64,000 nt of DNA. Origin: Scenedesmus sp. ARA3 (lineage: Eukaryota; Chlorophyta; Chlorophyceae; Sphaeropleales; Scenedesmaceae). Below, piece by piece: positions 1 through 9,989 of this stretch. Both the position numbers and the translations under genes were made by a program. The stretch's first letter is position 1. The number at the start of each line of letters is the position of its first letter. The DNA lies in NCBI GenBank assembly GCA_004335835.1, contig RWJK01001978.1:1-64000 (forward strand). Reading direction: 5' to 3'. Under the pieces are notes generated by a model. That model was not told the origin of the DNA and ran no database searches. It saw nothing but the letters and a program-made list of their open reading frames with translations.

Positions 1-41
<41 letters not shown>
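1..41 (+). repeat. (AGC)n trinucleotide tract at the left edge
   Basis: About 13 uninterrupted AGC units at the start of the window. The tract lies beyond the last exon I can place for the LRR gene on the minus strand. Its full length is unknown because it runs off the edge. Confidence 0.95.
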
Positions 42-42
<1 letters not shown>

Positions 43-192
43 GGGTGGGGATGGTGACCCTCCGGCGACCCCACGTACAACTTTGCTCCATTGCATCCAG
101 CATTTTATGCAAAAATTTTTGGCGCCAGCTGCTGGCGCAACAAATGCTAGGAACTGTGTCAAAACAACTTTTTGATTTTTCTTTTTCGTCCG

Positions 193-3100
193 TCAATAGG
201 CACCTAAAAAAAAGTTGTGATCAAGGCCGAGGATTTGCAGCATCTGGAGGTGTGTGCCGTATGAAAGCGGAACGCTGCCGGTCAGCATGTTGTGGCTGAG
301 CACAAGACTACGCAGGCCAGGATGCGCGGCCTCTGGTACCTCAGGTAAGCGGCCACCCAACATGTTGAACGATACATCGACATATCTCAACCTCATGAAC
401 TGCCCAACTTGTGGTGCAGGCAGAGTTGTGAACTGGTTGTATGCTAGGTCAATACGCTCCAGGTGAGACATGGCAGAGAGTATGTGGATTGGGACGGGGC
501 CCTTCAGTCCAAGGTTGAACAGCCTCAAACTGCGCACCATGGTGAGGTTTGCCCATGTCTCTGGAACGTATGGGCTAACAAGTTGGCAAGACCTGTTAGT
601 AAGCAAGCCCCAGGAACCAGTCGGTGTCCCCGCTTCTAAGATATCCCCGTAGCCAAACTCCACAGTGATGGACCGCATGTAGTGGCCCACTGAACCCCAA
701 GATTGTGGCAACCCGCCTTTCAACGGGTTGGTGAAACTGAGGGTGATGTAGAGTCCTTCGCTGCTTGAATTGCGCGGTCCATTTTCACCACAAGTCACCC
801 CTGTCCAAAACTCGTAGCTGCACAGGTCGGCGTGTGGTATCCAGTCATCAAACATCCTCTCTGTAGGATCAGACCCAAGCTCCTGAGCACCACGCAGCAG
901 CGCCTCTTTGATGTACGCATCACGCACAGGGACACTGCAGTTGACCACGCTTGTGGATGCATTCGCGAGGGTAGTCCAAAGGTCAGGACACGTGCGGCAA
1001 GGGGCTGGCAGTGTTGAACCACCTGCAGCAGGCGCAACACGCCCAAGCAATCGTTCCCATATTCAATTTGACTGTGGCACTCTCACCATGTCAGTATGAC
1101 TGGCAGCTAATCAGCTGATACAACATGCTGGCCTACCAGGCAGTGCAGTTACAAACCAACCCTACTTTATGACATGGCATGCATTGCACACACGTGGCAG
1201 CCAGATACACAGCAAATGGAAAGAAATTGCGACAACAGGAATGGTGGCAGCATCAACGTTGCCGGCGCTGTTCTGGGGACAGCAAAAGCAACACCAACAC
1301 TAGGGACTGGTGGATAACATTGCTGTTCAGCCATGCACCAACATTTTGTGAGCACCTGCTCAGCGCTCGTAGTAGGTTAGGAATGAGTTCTCACAATAGA
1401 ACTCTCAGGCCCATACCAGGCCTGTCCTTGTCATCTCTAATTTACGCGCGGAAGAGCATAGGCTCAAGCAGGCTCGCCTGCTTCTGCCAGAAGCCTCAGT
1501 GATGCGTAGGACTTGTAACTTGTAACTGCTCAACGCTGCTGAGCTCATGGACTGAGGTGCTTGGCTTGCCAATTTGCCAACTTGGCAACATCGTGTGTCA
1601 TTAGCATTATGAACGCATTTGCGGGAGCCACCAACATCACACCTGCTCTGAACATGCTTGCTAGAAGTCAGGCGTGTTCACCCGGAGGCAGCCAGCCTGA
1701 GCTGTTGCAGGCTGCAACCTGAGCTGACCTCATCCGAACCTGCTTACCAGTAGATAAGTCTAATATTGATGATATGTCCCGTCGTTAGAATGTTATTACA
1801 CTTAGAGGGTGAGTTTAGTGCTAGAAAAACACACCACAATGCAACTCACCTGAGTGTGTGCCTTGCAAGCATGGCCCACACACCCAACTTGGGCTGTCTG
1901 CTCTGCTGCTGCAGCCAGGTGCGCAGCCAGTACATGCATCTGCGGATGTAGCACCAGCCCTTGCTGTTGTGTAGTGTGGGTGACACGGCTTGCACTTTGA
2001 TGAGCCGCCTGCACTGTAGCTGCCTCTGGGGCACAGCTTGCACCGCTGCCGCGTGCCAGCAGGAAAGCGCCCCGGGGGGCAAGCCACCACAGCTGGCACG
2101 GCATTGCTGTCGCCACTGCCGGGATTAGTTGCTGAGGGGAAGGGCGTGTCAAGAGCTTCGCTGGACTGGCCAGCAGCTGAGGCATCTCTGCGTGCTGTTG
2201 AAGGCTGCTGCTGACGTACAGAGCATGCGGTGATGTTGACGAACTTGGTGCCAGGGGGTGTGGTCAACCCTTGGGGGCAAGGTGTGCAGAGTATCGGTGT
2301 GGGTCCACCAGCTGGACAGAACGAAGGAGTGCAGATAGCAGTGGCAACGTGCAGAGGGCAGCGGCAACGTCAACGCCTATCATGTGATATCTGTGTGATT
2401 CATTTCATAACATCTGCGCAGCACCACCACCACATACGATTCTAGTCGTGCTACACCATTAGCTGCGCCTGCAGAAGACAACATATGGTAGCTGCAGCAC
2501 CATGGGAGACCCCTTAAACATAAGGCATTTGTGACAGCGATTTGTGATCCTGAGGCTGCTACATCTGTCGCATCTGTCGAAGCTTGCCTGAGAAAGGGCC
2601 AGCGGGGCAGGGTAGGCAGACGCACGGCGGCACTCCACCGAGTTGCTCATGCCGCCCATAGCCAGTCAGGCACACACTGCATGCATCCCTTGATGCAGCA
2701 CCGGTGTTATTGCTGTACGGCACCCACCCCTGGAACGGGTCTCCGTTTGGGCCAGATGCAGTTGTGTAGCCATCAGGGTTACATCTGCAGCATGGATCGC
2801 ATTGGTAGTAGCCAAAGTGGTACCTCCATGGCCCCTTCGGTCTTCCTACCCAGCCTTCACCCCAGCTGACATTGCCAGGTTTAAAGGAGCCTTTCCAACA
2901 TGTTGAGTGTACACTCCTGGCACCAGCACCCGGGACAAGGGCCCGATTCCTTAGTCCAGTAGCGCCCGGCGCCACACTGCTTAGGTGTGCAATCGCATGG
3001 ATCCTGCTCATCAGGAAGGGCCTGCTGAGCTTGTGGCATGTTGGCATGTACACGCTGAGCCTCCAAAACATGTGCATGCAATGTGCTGCCATCTGCCTGC

Positions 3101-3357
3101 GCAAGCATTTGGTGGCTCAGGCGTGGCAGGGGCCCAGCCCGCACGTCTTCGCCGGCCACATTGCTGATGTAACCGTAGGGAGGGGTTTGTGGAGGCCAAG
3201 AAGACCTGGTGGGCATCGTGCCTACGGCTGGGCCAGCCCGTATTGGGGGTTCACCTGCTGCTGCTGCTGTTCCTGCTGCTGCTGACGCTGCAGCTGTGGA
3301 CAGCAGCATACTAGCTACCGCATACAGCATAAAATCGCCACATAGTGCGAACTTCAT
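193..3357 (-). CDS. Secreted Cys-rich (GCC2/GCC3-like) plus leucine-rich-repeat protein
   Basis: Exons, 5' to 3' on the minus strand: 3357-2588, 2311-1850 and 1022-193, about 686 codons. The protein starts with MKFALCGDFMLYAV followed by an Ala-rich hydrophobic stretch, which reads as a signal peptide. Cys-rich modules of the ephrin-receptor-like GCC2/GCC3 type follow (CPPGRFPAG..C..CPRGSYSAGG..C..C pattern). The last exon carries LRR units such as LERIDLAYNQF and LRSLVLSHNMLTG. The intron 2587-2312 appears to be GC-AG (CTCAG|GCAAGC to CCAG) and joins in phase. The first exon needs either a one-base frame correction near 2900-2920 or a 58-nt intron at 2866-2923 to stay open. The 3' end is uncertain: LRRs run up to the stop at 193, and a possible donor (TTAG|GTGCCT) suggests more exons off the window. 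Function is unknown; the architecture suggests a cell-surface or extracellular recognition protein. Confidence 0.7.
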
Positions 3358-4391
3358 CCCAACATGTGGTCAAATCAGCCAATGTGGGAAGGGACGTGCG
3401 TCTCGGAGTCTGTTCTGCTGGGCATGCCCTCTTCGAAACTTCCTGTGTCGGACAGCGAAACCCTGCAGGCAGAATGAGCTGGCTGATCAAAATACTATGC
3501 TAAAGTTCTAATTGCTGGAATCTGACACCCGCTTTGAGCTCACCTGGTTGTTCCGGTCCGCTTCAAACACAAGGCCATTGAATGCACGGCAGGACGGTGA
3601 TACACAGCGACTCAGCAGCAACAAAACATGAGTCGAGTTTTTTGCTGTATAACCTGCATATTCTGGGCTCGGACGTATGTATCGCGACACCAGGGTGGGG
3701 CGTAATTGACAGTCAGCACGGCGGGGCGTAATCAGGGGGCGTAAGCACGTCTTGACGTCAGCAGCATCAACTGCATGAGAGCTGTCCTTCTACTTCAGTG
3801 ATAAATGTCATGTAGTAGTGCCTGATTCAACAAATAGCTGCCTTGGCGCGTACATACACACAACTGGCAGCTCTGCCTTGCAGGTGTGGCCGCCACAGCA
3901 AAATGGAGTTCTTGGCTGCAGCATGGAAGCCAAGCCACCCCTCCTACTAGGGCTGCGCAGAATGCGCGCGTGTGTAACAGTGCTGTGTACAATTGCTGTA
4001 TTGCTGCTTTTGGTGGCGCCTTGAAAGCATATGGGTGCTCTGGCATTGCGCAAGACATTTGCCAGTGCTGGACTCCCCACATGACGGCTGCTTGCTACAT
4101 GCTTACATGCCATATGCAAACTCTCTGTCAACAGCTTTTGCGGCACTGCTCAAACATGTTCGCTGCTCAAAATGGCGGACTTGCAACACGCACACTGTAT
4201 CTCAGGGTCACAGCAATACTGAACTGCCCGCAAACAAAAGTGGTTGCGGACACCGCCATCTACAGCAATGCGTCAAGACATGGCACCTTGCATAACCCCC
4301 TCTACAGCAGCCAGCAACCATGTGCACACACACTCACAAGTGCGCTGCTTCTAGTGCTGTGTCAGACAGCAGTGCACCACGCGCCAAACTA
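3358..4391. other. Spacer between LRR gene start and DTW gene 3' end
   Basis: No supported gene. It should hold the promoter of the LRR gene and the 3' UTR of the DTW gene, both on the minus strand. The ORFs here lack splice context, family similarity and a coding-like composition. Confidence 0.6.
4103..4107 (-). terminator. Putative poly(A) signal TGTAA of the DTW gene
   Basis: TGTAA on the minus strand, about 285 nt past the DTW stop codon. TGTAA is the usual chlorophyte nuclear polyadenylation signal. The assignment rests on position only. Confidence 0.45.
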
Positions 4392-4698
4392 TCAAGTCGT
4401 GCATGGCGACAGCTGCTGCTCCTGTTCTGTTCTCCTGCGCTTCCCCTGCTGCTCGTCCTGTGTGTACGCACAGTGCTCTTGTTGATCCGCCTGAAGCTCA
4501 TGCTGCTGTTGCTTCTGCGTGCCATCTACAGAAGAGCGCTGCTGCGCTGAAGACTGCTGCTTTTCAGGCAACTGCACATCCTCTGGCGTATTCAACTGCT
4601 CCTGCTGCTGCTGCCGCTGTTCTGCAACTGGCTGCTCTTCTGCCCCCTGTTGCTGCTCCTGTTTCTGCAGTTTTGGTGGCTTCCCCTGTTGCTCTGGG

Positions 4699-4729
<31 letters not shown>

Positions 4730-4920
4730 CCTGCCTGTCCCTATCTTCACCTTGCTGCCTTCTGCTGCGCTTGCCATGCTGCTGTGGATACCTCAGCTGC
4801 TGCTGCTGGCTGCCGCCATCACCCTGCTTCTGTTGCTGCTTTTGCTGCTGTGGATATCTTGGCTGCTGCTGCTGGCTGCCGCCATCACCCTGCTTTTGAT
4901 GCCGCTCCTGCTGTGCCGCC

Positions 4921-4956
<36 letters not shown>

Positions 4957-5880
4957 ATCTTCTGCTGCTGCCGCTGTGCTGCCCTCTTGGCCACCAGCTG
5001 ATGCTGGAAGGCAAAGTACCACAGCAGGTTGTCAAAGTGGCGTGGGCTGCGCTGGCTGGGGTCAGGCAGCCGCTCTGCAACACAGCCGCCACAGCAGCAG
5101 CAAAAGCAAGGCAGGTGCAAGCTGTGAGATGATGGTACAAGCTGCGCACCGCTAGTTCTTTTCATGTAGCAAGCGCCGCTGACGTGGCGCTGCCTGGCAT
5201 TCAAACCTTTGACTGCGGCAACACAGCGGTGTCTGCCGGATGTGCTGCTGTGACAGAGCTGGCTGCTTGACATCTGCAAGCAAGGCCTGTCAGAATCCTT
5301 GCCTCTGCCATCAGCATAGATTTCCTGCAAGGCCTTTGCTTGCGCACGAGCTTCACGTCATCGTCGTCATCAAACCAACCAACAGCAGCAGCAGCGGGCC
5401 TGTCACCTGCCAGCGCGCGCAGCAGCAGGTGCAGCGCCTCAATGGTGCACACGCCCTCATCAGTGACGCCTGAGGTGTGGAAGCGCCAGAAGCAGCTCTT
5501 GGGGCAGCCCGGCAGCTTCATCTGGGCCCGTTGCCAGCAGCGCGGCGACACAGCAGGCAAGTGTGATGTTTTGTAAGCTGTCAGAAGGCGGCAGCACCCA
5601 TTGACTGTCGCTGCTGATGGGTATGATGCGGCCCATGTGTGTCCAGGCGCTGAGCGACCCATGTGGCAGCTACACTTGCACCAAGATGCACGGCACAGTA
5701 GCTGGCGGCTGCGCAGATTGCTCATGCATTGTGCTGCCATACTGGTAAGCCGCAGCCATACACAGAGTGGACACTGCACTGGCTACTTTAAGGCTGCTGT
5801 GTGTGCGCGCCTCACCCGCGCCATGCCTTGCAGCGCTGGGTGCTCATTCAGCTCCTTGGCCTTGGCCCTGCAGGGGCCGC

Positions 5881-5926
<46 letters not shown>

Positions 5927-7090
5927 GCACCGCAACACAAGAACCCTGCTGATTACACAATACAGCCTAGCACTGCATGGAGACACCACCCGACGCATCC
6001 AAGGGATCTACATGTTTGCACAGCATCCATGACCAGCTGTGATTGACGCCTGCAGCTGCCTGCAGCTGGCCAGGTGCAGTTGCCTGTCAACTGGGCATTT
6101 AATAGCAGCAGCTGCTGCTGCTGTTGCTGCTGCTGCTGCCACAGCTCACCACTTTGAGTCCAGGATGACCACGCGCTGCAGCTGCTGCAGGTTCAGCTGG
6201 TCCGGCAGCAGCGCGTCATCAGAGGGGAACATCACGGCACACTGCGCTGGGTCGCAGGCAGGCATCTGGTCAATGCTGCGCGCAATGACAGAAGCAGCAG
6301 CAGCAGCAGCAGCGGCGGCAGCGGCAGCGACAGCAACAGTGGAGGCCGCACAGGAGTCACAACTTGAGCCCGTGAGCAGAGATTGGCAGTGTCTTAATAT
6401 CAGATCCAAGAGCGCAAGCAGCTGATGATGCCTTGTTGGCAGCAACCGCATGCGTTCTGCTGGTGCCTTATCTGAAAGACATGTCGCTGAAAGCCTATCA
6501 GGTCAGTAGCGGCCTCACCTGTGCAGCCTATCAGGTCAGTAGCGGCCTCACCTGTGCAGCCTATCAGGTCAGTAGCGGCCTCACCTGTGCAGCCTATCAG
6601 GTCAGTAGCGGCCTCACCTGTGCAGCNNNTCAGGTCAGTAGCGGCCTCACCTGTGCAGCCTATCAGGTCAGTAGCGGCCTCACCTGTGCAGCTGCACCTG
6701 CTGCGGGCACAGAATGGCCGCCATGACCTGCATTATCAACAGCAGCACACCCATCCACATGTGTGACAGAGTGGTTTCAGATGCATGCAAACACAAATAT
6801 CCTGCCCAACACGATATTCTACGAAGATAGCTGATGTTGGCGGTATATACATGTGTGGCGACGTGTTGCAGCCAGCAGCTAACGGACTTGGCTGAAAACT
6901 ACAGCACAGCCAAGTCAGCAGTGGGCCAAGCCACCTCAGCAGCTGCTGCTCGGCTTTGCTGCCGGCAGGACTCAGCACCCCAATGCAGTCCCCACAGCTG
7001 GCCATCACACCAGCAACACACACAAAACACTGTTTGACTTGCACATATGCTAATCGCCTGCAGCCCTGTCAACCCTGGATGTAACTGGCC

Positions 7091-7135
<45 letters not shown>

Positions 7136-7534
7136 GGCTCACCCCTGTATTCTTGCTGGCCAGCTCCGCATGGTGTGTGATGATGGACAGCTGGAATGGC
7201 AGCTGCAGTGAGGGGATGGCTGTGAAGGGCACAGCACAGTCATAGCTGCAGGGCAGGGAGGGTGCACAGGTGACAAAATAAAAATTGTTGATGTTTATCG
7301 CCAGTCGCAAAAGCATGAGCTGGAAGGCAGCTGCAGCTCTCTAAACAAGGCACAACTTCTGCTGCTTCTCATAATGACACTTTTGCTTGACTAAATGGCA
7401 CCTTGTGACAGGCATGTGCAACACTGCCAGGCTTCGCCAACAGGCAGCTGAGCTACACCACATCATTGCGCAGCTTAGTCTCTGGTACAGCTGTCAGTTG
7501 CTGCTGCTGGCGGTGTTGTTGTTTGTTGCTGTTG

Positions 7535-7594
<60 letters not shown>

Positions 7595-7953
7595 ACCAGT
7601 ACAAGAACCTGGACTTGTGGCTGCAGCAGAGTGCCAAACAGAGTGCAGAGCAGCAAGCCGCAGCAGGTCAAATTCACCGCACTCCACTTGACCGCTGCTG
7701 GCAAGCAAGTCGCTGCTACACATACTGTTCCATCAACTGAACCGTGTATTGACTAGGGCAATATGCAGCTTAATTGCACAACAGCAAGCACAGCAGCAGC
7801 ACCAGCTGCGTACCATTTGGGGCATGGCTGCCGTGATGTGGCTTGCTCCAGTGCATCGAAGGGGTGCAGCTGCAGCTGCTCCAGTTGCAGCTGGGGCAGC
7901 TCCCAGTCTGGCCGCCTCGCAGCAAACTTGGCTACAGGCTGCTCACTAGACAT
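4392..7953 (-). CDS. DTW-domain tRNA-uridine aminocarboxypropyltransferase
   Basis: Eight exons on the minus strand: 7953-7814, 7620-7597 (24 nt), 7245-7143, 6727-6684, 6275-6150, 5867-5816, 5521-5407 and 5074-4392. All phases close, giving 428 aa. DTW-family enzymes (DTWD1/DTWD2, bacterial TapT) transfer the aminocarboxypropyl group of SAM to tRNA uridine, making acp3U. Visible landmarks are four Cys at residues 44, 47, 55 and 58 (CPKCHKSRFLYCYDC, zinc ribbon), IITHHAELASKNTG near 76-89, VVILDSKW ending at W146 (the DTW motif position, with Lys where the family name has Thr), and FWRFHTSG..CTIEAL near 174-190. The C-terminal half after about residue 240 is a Gln-rich tail of roughly 190 residues, unlike the compact family members. 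Intron 4 begins with a tandem array that copies its own donor site. The gene is divergent from the Dph6-like gene. Confidence 0.88.
5882..5925. repeat. (CAG)n tract in DTW intron 5
   Basis: About 15 CAG units on the plus strand. On the sense strand this is (CTG)n, ending about 15 nt upstream of the splice acceptor of the exon at 5867. Confidence 0.95.
6494..6691. repeat. 33-bp minisatellite, six copies, carrying a splice donor in each unit
   Basis: Six head-to-tail copies of a 33-bp unit (plus-strand unit starts CCTATCAGGTCAGTAGCGG and ends CACCTGTGCAG). Copies are essentially identical, except that bases 6627-6629 are NNN. On the gene's sense strand every unit contains GCACAG|GTGAGG. The copy at 6691-6659 provides the real end of DTW exon 4 and its donor; the other five repeat that donor inside the intron. 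Confidence 0.95.
7092..7134. repeat. (CAG)n tract in DTW intron 3
   Basis: About 14 CAG units just after the donor of the exon ending at 7143. It reads as (CTG)n in the sense direction. Confidence 0.95.
7539..7593. repeat. (CTG)n tract next to the DTW microexon
   Basis: About 18 CTG units on the plus strand, i.e. (CAG)n in the sense direction. The tract starts within a few bases of the donor of the 24-nt microexon at 7597-7620. Confidence 0.95.
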
Positions 7954-8289
7954 TGAACGTGCCTGTTGTGAGTTGGCTGTTGCTGCTGCTGCTGCTGCTG
8001 CTGCTGGTGTTGTGGCTGGTGCTCGTGATGCGGCTTGCTGTGGATAACACACGATAAGCATGTAAAAGTAGTTGTGTGTGTGGTCAGTAGTTGTTGTCCT
8101 TCGCCATGACGGAAGTTCGTATGCAAAGACGAGCAGGCGCTGTAACAGATTGTGAAAAGTAACTGCAGCATGTCAAAGGGTCGGCGGATATTCGTCATGT
8201 CAGGTTTAGCTTCAAATACAAACATTACCTGATCTTGATATCCCCCTGTCTCAACGGGAACGCATACCAGCAGTGCATGTGAGCCAATC
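7954..8289. promoter_or_regulatory. Divergent promoter spacer between DTW and Dph6-like genes
   Basis: 336 bp separate the start codons of two divergent genes, so both promoters and 5' UTRs must lie here or the UTRs overlap. I see no convincing TATA box. A short CTG tract sits at 7981-8006. Confidence 0.45.
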
Positions 8290-9225
8290 ATGGGTGGAGT
8301 TGCTGTCTCGTTCACAGGAGGCAAAGATAGCGTGCTAGCTTTGCACCTGGCCGCTCTCAACATTTCTTTAGACACCGAAGCCGGTGATGAAGCGCTCAAT
8401 GCGTTGCGTGCTGCTGCTGCAGCAGCAGCAGCAGGCTCAGGCTGCGGCACCACTGCTGCTGCCTGCAGCACCATCTCCCTCTTAGTAACATTTGCCCCTG
8501 CAGGGCATGACAGGCCGGGTCAAGGGTTCAAGGCACACCCCATTCCAGTCATACGCGCACAGGCCAGGGCACTAGGCATCCCTCACATAGTTTGCGAGGT
8601 GGACCCATTGCAGAGCCCGCTGGAGGAGTACATGCGGCACATGCGCATGCTCCACCAGCAGCATGGCATTACTGAGCTGGTGACTGGAGACATTCTGGAT
8701 GTTGCTGGTCGCTTCATGCAGAGGGCTGTCAAGGGCACCGGAGTGACGCTAGTGACGCCGCTGTGGCAGCTGCCACGCTCACAGGTGCTGGCAGCGCTGC
8801 ATGCTCTGGGCATTGACAGCATGATCAGCTGCATCAATGTCTCAAAGTATGGTGCAGCCACCACAGCTGTTCCGGGCCTGCTTAGGATAGAGCCAGAGGC
8901 AAGGGCAGCAACAGGTGGCACAATAGGGGAGGCTGCCGCAGCGGCAGCAGCAGGTGGATGGGATGCTGTGGTTCTGTTGCTGGGGCAGCGAGTGACACCT
9001 GAGCTGGTGGCGGGTCCACTGGCAGAGGCTCAGCAGCTGTTTGGTGCTGATTTGGGTGGTGAGCTAGGAGAATATCATACACTGGTGCTGCGTGCGCCGT
9101 TGTTTTCACAGCCAGTGGAGCTGGCGATCCTGGAGGTTGTGCGGTCAGGTGATTATGCTTATGTGATGTTGGATGTGCCTACCGCACAGGACCCTGATGG
9201 CTTTACTGTAACACGAACATTATGA
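8290..9225 (+). CDS. DPH6: Diphthine-ammonia ligase (Dph6-like, ATP_bind_4 family)
   Basis: Intronless ORF of 311 aa, the only single-exon gene here. The N-terminus GVAVSFTGGKDSVLAL is the PP-loop ATP-binding motif of the Dph6 family, which amidates diphthine to diphthamide on elongation factor 2. Further family features are LVTFAPAGHD, a HxxxVxARALGIPH-type helix, ELVTGDI, PLWQLPRSQVLAALHALGI and a C-terminal GEYHTLVLRAPLF (family form GEYETLV, so Glu is His here). An Ala-rich insert lies around residues 41-50 and a second one near 212-224. The protein stops after the ligase domain and lacks the RidA-like C-terminal domains found in yeast and plant enzymes, so it resembles the short animal or archaeal form. 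The start is the first Met, directly before the PP-loop strand. Confidence 0.85.
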   Translation: MGGVAVSFTGGKDSVLALHLAALNISLDTEAGDEALNALRAAAAAAAAGSGCGTTAAACSTISLLVTFAPAGHDRPGQGFKAHPIPVIRAQARALGIPHIVCEVDPLQSPLEEYMRHMRMLHQQHGITELVTGDILDVAGRFMQRAVKGTGVTLVTPLWQLPRSQVLAALHALGIDSMISCINVSKYGAATTAVPGLLRIEPEARAATGGTIGEAAAAAAAGGWDAVVLLLGQRVTPELVAGPLAEAQQLFGADLGGELGEYHTLVLRAPLFSQPVELAILEVVRSGDYAYVMLDVPTAQDPDGFTVTRTL

Positions 9226-9989
9226 TGTTTTGTGCTGTTCCGCGTTCATGGCGACCTAAAACAGCAGCTTCTCTGCAACATGACATGGCGTGCAGCTGTT
9301 CAGGGCAATGATAAAGGGGTCGTTCCACAAAACACAGCAAGACCGTGTACAACCGTGCCTTGTATTATGCCATGCTGCACTCCAAATGAGATTTCGTGGA
9401 TTACCGAAGGAGCCGTGGCACATGAATCGCTACTGGTCCTTGGAATACATCCTTGTCGGTGTAGGGGGGCCAGTGGCAGGCTGGAGCCGCTCCGCTGAGC
9501 TCAGCAGGTGCCACCCTGCGTGTACTGCCTGCAGGCCCATGCCAGACAGCAGCTTAGACTGCAGCCGAGCCCTGGCACAGATCGTTTGGAAAACGCATTT
9601 TTGTTTGGTTTTTGGCGTCCAGGATCAGTCTCCTGCCATGCCAAGGTTATGATCACCTGTTCTGTGGTGCTGCCACAGGTGCACTGCGCAAGCTTCCTGT
9701 CCAATGTGGCGCCTACCATCCTGCACCAAACGTCTTTAAATCCGATTCACCAATATAAAACATCGTATGCACCGTGTTCGCGCACCACACCACAGCTCTC
9801 GCAGCTTCTCCCACGTTACCTTGTCGAGTGCCATCCGAGTCTTCGTAGCTGGCGGAACACGCGAAGATTTATACTTCAAATTCTTTCTGCGCCCAATAGC
9901 ATACTAACGGCATTTACGAACGTGCAAAAGTAGGCTGCGTAAGGCAAGGCGGGGATTGCCAGCGCCAGCGGGAACAAATTCAGCTGGCC
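9226..9989. other. Spacer, Dph6-like 3' UTR and promoter of the next gene
   Basis: No gene supported. ORFs on both strands have no recognisable domain and no fitting splice context. No obvious TGTAA signal follows the Dph6-like stop. Confidence 0.55.

Noticed and set aside
4403..5155. Long plus-strand ORFs of poly-Ala, poly-Leu or poly-Cys over the DTW last exon
   Set aside because: CAG/CTG tracts lack stop codons in most frames. These are antisense shadows of the Gln-rich tail, which is fixed by the in-phase DTW model.
6494..6691. 33-bp repeats considered as a CRISPR array
   Set aside because: The copies are contiguous with no spacers, lie inside a eukaryotic intron and have no cas genes nearby. 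It is a minisatellite.
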